A program made the translations under genes and the position numbers. The notes under the pieces were generated by a model. That model did no database searches. It saw only the letters and a program-made list of their open reading frames with translations, and was not told the DNA's origin. Shown piece by piece: positions 60,978 to 64,000 of a DNA stretch of 64,000 bases (position 1 is the stretch's first letter; each line of letters starts with the position of its first letter). This DNA comes from Herbiconiux sp. (lineage in GTDB: Bacteria; Actinomycetota; Actinomycetes; Actinomycetales; Microbacteriaceae): the NCBI RefSeq assembly GCF_023264855.1, contig NZ_JAHFUW010000008.1, positions 35,622 through 99,621 on the forward strand, in the 5' to 3' direction.

Positions 60978-63011
60978 ACGGAGGAAGGCGGCGGCGACGC
61001 CGGCGTCGACCGGGATGTGCAGGCCCGTGGTGTGCGTGAGGTCGGCGCCCGTGAGCACGGCCACCGCGTTCGCCACGTTCTCGGGCAGCACCTCGCGCTT
61101 CAGCAGGGTGCGCTGGGCGTAGTAGGCGCCGAGCTCCTCCTCGGGCACGCCGTAGACGGCCGCGCGCTTGGCGCCCCAGCCGCTGGAGAAGATGCCCGAT
61201 CCGCGCACCACGCCGTCCGGGTTGATGCCGTTCACCTTGATGCCGTACTCGCCGAGCTCGGCGGCCAGCAGGCGCACCTGGTGGGCCTGGTCGGCCTTCG
61301 TCGCCGAGTAGGCGATGTTGTTCGGGCCGGCGAACACCGAGTTCTTCGACGAGATGTACACGATGTCGCCGCCGAGGTCCTGCTCGATCAGCACCCGGGC
61401 TGCGGCCTTCGACACCAGGAACGAGCCCTTGGCCATCACGTCGTGCTGCAGGTCCCAGTCGGCCTCTGTGGTCTCCAGCAGCGGCTTCGAGATCGACAGC
61501 CCGGCGTTGTTCACCACGAGGTCGAGCCCGCCGAACTGCAGCAGGGCCGCGTCGATGCCGGCCTGGATCTCGGCCTCGCTGGTCACGTTGGCCTGCACCC
61601 CGATCGAGACATCCGTGCCGCCCAGCTCGGCGGCCGCAGCCTGCGCCTTCGCCAGGTCGAGGTCGGCGATCACCACGCACGCGCCCTCGGCGGCGAGCCG
61701 GGTGGCGATGGCCTTGCCGATCCCGGATGCGGCACCGGTCACCAGCGCGATGCGGGTGGCGTGCGACTTCGGCTTGGGGAGACGGGCGAGCTTGGCCTCT
61801 TCGAGCGCCCAGTACTCGATGCGGAACTTCTCCGCCTCGTCGATCGGCGCGTACGTGCTCAGCGCCTCGGCGCCGCGCATCACGTTGATGGCGTTGATGT
61901 AGAACTCGCCGGCCACGCGCGCGGTCTGCTTGTTGGCGCCGTAGGAGAACATGCCGACGCCCGGGATCAGCACGATCGCCGGGTCGGCGCCGCGCAGCGC
62001 GGGGGAGTCGGCCGAGGCGTGGCGGTCGTAGTAGGCCTGGTAGTCCTCGCGGTAGGCCGCGTGCAGCTCCTTGAGGCGCGCGATCGACTCCTCGATGCTC
62101 GCGTCGGCGGGCAGGTCGAGCACGAGCGGCTTCACCTTCGTGCGCAGGAAGTGGTCGGGGCAGCTGGTGCCGAGCGCGGCGAGTCGCGGATGCTCGGTGC
62201 TGGCCAGGAAGTCGAGCACCACGTCGGCGTCGGTGAACGAGCCGACCTGCGCCTTGTCGGTGGAGGCGATCCCGCGGATGGTCGGTGCGAGGGCGGCCGC
62301 CTTGGCGCTGCGCTCGGCCTCGGGGAGGGCGCCGTAGCCGTCCAGGGCCGGCCCGAACGGCTCGGCCTTGCCGTTCTCGGCGATGTACGCGGCGGCGGTG
62401 TCGATGATCCAGAGCGAGTTCGCCTCGCTCTGCTCGCTGGTGTCGCCCCACGCGGTGATGCCGTGGCCGCCCAGGATGCAGCCCACGGCATCCGGGTTCT
62501 CGCGCTTGATGGCGGCGATGTCGAGGCCGAGCTGGAACCCGGGGCGGCGCCACGGCACCCACACCACCTTGTCGCCGAAGATCTTCTGTGTGAGCTCCTC
62601 GCCGTCGGCGGCGGTCGCGATGGCGATGCCGGAGTCGGGGTGCAGGTGGTCGACGTGGTTCGCGTCGACCAGGCCGTGCATCGCGGTGTCGATCGAGGGG
62701 GCCGCGCCGCCCTTGCCGTGCAGCGTGTAGTCGAACGCCGCCACCATCTCGTCTTCGCGGTCGAGGCCGGGGTAGACGTTCGTCAGCGCGCGCAGCCGGT
62801 CGACGCGCAGCACGGCGAGGCTGGCCTCGGTGAGCGTGCCGAGGTCGCCGCCGGAGCCCTTCACCCACATCAGCTCGACGTCGTCGCCGGTCACCGGGTC
62901 GGTCTCCAGGCCCTTGGCCGAGGTGTTGCCGCCGGCGTAGTTGGTGTTCTTCGGGTCGGAACCGAGGCGGTTCGAGCGCGCGATCAGTGCGGCGGCGGCG
63001 GGGTTGGTCAT
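60975..63011 (-). CDS. rhaD: Bifunctional rhamnulose-1-phosphate aldolase / lactaldehyde dehydrogenase
   Basis: A 678-residue fusion (RhaEW type). Residues 1-410 form a class II zinc aldolase (GSDPKNTNYAGGNTSAKG near residue 15; zinc ligands in VDHLHPDSG near 118). Residues 420-678 form a short-chain dehydrogenase: VTGAASGIGKAIATRL and the catalytic pair in YSATK (about 567-571). It splits rhamnulose 1-phosphate into dihydroxyacetone phosphate and L-lactaldehyde, then oxidises the latter to L-lactate, feeding LldD nearby. GGAG lies before the ATG. Rhamnose isomerase is not in the window. Confidence 0.94.
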   Translation of the reverse strand: MTNPAAAALIARSNRLGSDPKNTNYAGGNTSAKGLETDPVTGDDVELMWVKGSGGDLGTLTEASLAVLRVDRLRALTNVYPGLDREDEMVAAFDYTLHGKGGAAPSIDTAMHGLVDANHVDHLHPDSGIAIATAADGEELTQKIFGDKVVWVPWRRPGFQLGLDIAAIKRENPDAVGCILGGHGITAWGDTSEQSEANSLWIIDTAAAYIAENGKAEPFGPALDGYGALPEAERSAKAAALAPTIRGIASTDKAQVGSFTDADVVLDFLASTEHPRLAALGTSCPDHFLRTKVKPLVLDLPADASIEESIARLKELHAAYREDYQAYYDRHASADSPALRGADPAIVLIPGVGMFSYGANKQTARVAGEFYINAINVMRGAEALSTYAPIDEAEKFRIEYWALEEAKLARLPKPKSHATRIALVTGAASGIGKAIATRLAAEGACVVIADLDLAKAQAAAAELGGTDVSIGVQANVTSEAEIQAGIDAALLQFGGLDLVVNNAGLSISKPLLETTEADWDLQHDVMAKGSFLVSKAAARVLIEQDLGGDIVYISSKNSVFAGPNNIAYSATKADQAHQVRLLAAELGEYGIKVNGINPDGVVRGSGIFSSGWGAKRAAVYGVPEEELGAYYAQRTLLKREVLPENVANAVAVLTGADLTHTTGLHIPVDAGVAAAFLR

Positions 63012-63029
63012 GGATGCTCCATCGAATCG

Positions 63030-63055
63030 TCATGTGATGTCATGTGAACTTCACA
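63030..63055. promoter_or_regulatory. Probable DeoR operator upstream of rhaD
   Basis: TCATGTGA is repeated 10 bases apart (63030-63037 and 63040-63047), and TGTGAACTTCACA (63043-63055) is a palindrome with one central base. The stretch is the most AT-rich part of the rhaD promoter. A DeoR gene is the next gene upstream. Confidence 0.5.
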
Positions 63056-63120
63056 AAACGTTACACAGTGCGCGGGAGGGCGTCAACAACCGGGCCGTGA
63101 ACGAGGGATGAAGGAGGCAG

Positions 63121-63193
63121 GTTCACTCCAGCGAGTTTCACGCCGAGCTCGTGCACCATGGCAGAGGTCGGGCTGAAAATCGCTGGAGTGAAC
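63121..63193. terminator. Hairpin with 14 bp arms after the DeoR gene
   Basis: GTTCACTCCAGCGA (63121-63134) pairs exactly with 63180-63193, and the stem can extend a few bases with one mismatch. The loop is about 45 bases. It lies immediately beyond the DeoR stop (63197) and before the rhaD promoter, so it may end the DeoR transcript. Confidence 0.5.
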
Positions 63194-63196
63194 GGA

Positions 63197-63955
63197 TCAG
63201 CGGAGCTCGACCAGCGCGCGCAGCTCGTCGAGTCGTGGGTCGGCGGGGTCGAGTTCGGTGACGACGATCGAGATGCGGTCCCAGGGAACGGCCACGGCGG
63301 CGGCGTGCTTGCCGAGCTTGGCCGAGTTGATCAGCAGCACGGTCTCGCGGGAGGCGCGCAGGAACTCACGTTTGACCTGTGCTTCTTCGATGATCGTCTC
63401 GCTCGTGCCGTGCTCGAGGTCGGCCGCGGCGGCCGAGGTGAAGAAGCGGTCGTAGTTCAGCAGTCCGGCGGCGGCGCAGGCGATCGGGCCCACGAAGCTC
63501 TCGGTGCGCGGCTCGAGCTCGCCGCCGATGAGGATGCTGCGCACCCCGCGCTGCGCCCGGGCGAGGCCGTGGTTGTGGGCCGAGTTCGTGGCGAGCACGA
63601 GGTCGGTGATCGCGCTCGAGCGCAGCTGCGCCAGCAGGTGTCCCGCGGTGGATGAGGCATCGACGGCGATCGTGCCGCTGCCCGGCACCAGGTCGAGCGC
63701 CTTGCGCGCGATCTCGGTCTTCGCCTGGTCGTCGGCGCCCTGCCGCTCGGCGAACGAGCGCGCCTTCACGGTGGCCACGGCCCCGCCGCGCACCCGCACG
63801 AGCACGCCCTCGAGTTCGAGCGCTTCGAGCTCGCGCCGCACGGTCATCGTGGACACCCCGAGTTCGGTCGCGGCTTCTTCGAGCCGGATGACCCCGCTCG
63901 TCTCCAGCCGCGCCAGCAGCCGCTCACGCCGCTCCGCGCCGATCACCGCTGCCAT
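63197..63955 (-). CDS. DeoR family transcriptional regulator of the rhamnose genes
   Basis: A 252-residue regulator. The HTH covers residues 15-60 (RLEEAATELGVSTMTVRRELEALE), then comes a sugar-phosphate-binding domain with AVDASSTAGHLLAQL and the GGELEPRTESFVGPIA block. DeoR proteins bind phosphorylated sugars; rhamnulose 1-phosphate is a fair guess from the neighbours. GGAGGAGAG lies before ATG 63955, and TAGCCT about 40 bases upstream may be the -10 box. Confidence 0.92.
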   Translation of the reverse strand: MAAVIGAERRERLLARLETSGVIRLEEAATELGVSTMTVRRELEALELEGVLVRVRGGAVATVKARSFAERQGADDQAKTEIARKALDLVPGSGTIAVDASSTAGHLLAQLRSSAITDLVLATNSAHNHGLARAQRGVRSILIGGELEPRTESFVGPIACAAAGLLNYDRFFTSAAAADLEHGTSETIIEEAQVKREFLRASRETVLLINSAKLGKHAAAVAVPWDRISIVVTELDPADPRLDELRALVELR

Positions 63956-64000
63956 CCGCTCTCCTCCGCTGCCTGCATCCGTCGTCTGCCCGAGGCTACC

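Noticed and set aside
59760..63047. A plus-strand open frame of about 1100 codons across rhaB and rhaD.
   Set aside because: It is the complement of two well-recognised enzymes; no domain is visible in it.
46904..63050. Shared ninemer ATGTGAACT at the SorC operator region and the rhaD promoter.
   Set aside because: One short match in 64 kb without shared symmetry; could be chance. A binding-site search would be needed to keep it.
1..64000. CRISPR arrays, insertion sequences, rRNA operons.
   Set aside because: No regularly spaced direct repeats, transposase motifs or rRNA-like sequence were seen on reading the window.

Overview
The window is a high-GC, gene-dense stretch of chromosome from an actinobacterium, most likely a member of Microbacteriaceae. 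The signs are strong G/C at third codon positions, a coproporphyrin-type heme pathway, actinobacterial families (DUF3097, DUF3618, DUF1707, DUF6325) and many genes whose start codon sits six bases after a TANNNT -10 box, i.e. probable leaderless mRNAs. I see no rRNA, tRNA, CRISPR array, insertion sequence or phage block. Most evidence is family recognition from translated sequence; no database search was run.

Layout. 1-9.4 kb is mixed housekeeping: a MATE exporter cut by the window edge, a DUF6325/SHOCT pair, an M13 peptidase, a serine hydrolase, a large secreted cell-wall-binding protein of lower GC, a divergent LysR/class V aminotransferase pair and a Nudix hydrolase. 9.5-23.6 kb holds every gene from glutamyl-tRNA to heme b by the coproporphyrin route: hemA, hemE, hemY, hemQ, hemH, hemC, hemD, hemB, hemL. 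Three small envelope genes and an AlkB-like gene are interspersed. 23.6-32.5 kb carries an oxidoreductase, an ABC exporter, an LssY-type membrane protein, a PEP-mutase-like enzyme, trhO, a thioesterase and a flavin oxidoreductase. 32.5-42.1 kb carries bifunctional putA, convergent Lrp and GntR regulators, a second GntR with its palindrome, DUF3097, a PfkB kinase and a LysR/MFS pair.

42.1-55.8 kb is a catabolic island. It has a short intergenic graveyard with a decayed rhaB-like fragment; an operon of lipoamide acyltransferase (E2), fused alpha-beta thiamine-dependent dehydrogenase (E1) and an FSA-type transaldolase; two SorC regulators; ribulose-phosphate epimerase; a SIS isomerase; an FGGY kinase; and a ribose-type ABC importer. 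The two SorC genes carry near-identical palindromes in their promoter regions, which suggests one regulon. My best idea is a pentulose or deoxypentulose pathway in which a phosphorylated acyloin-like sugar is cleaved to an acyl-CoA plus an aldose phosphate. This is inference.

55.9-64 kb is rhamnose and lactate use: lldD with LldR and two tandem FadR-type operators, rhamnulokinase, the bifunctional rhamnulose-phosphate aldolase/lactaldehyde dehydrogenase and a DeoR regulator. A DUF1707 protein and a nuclease-family protein sit between. Rhamnose isomerase and transporter are not in the window. Lactaldehyde from rhamnose would be oxidised to L-lactate and then to pyruvate by LldD, so these neighbours form one route.
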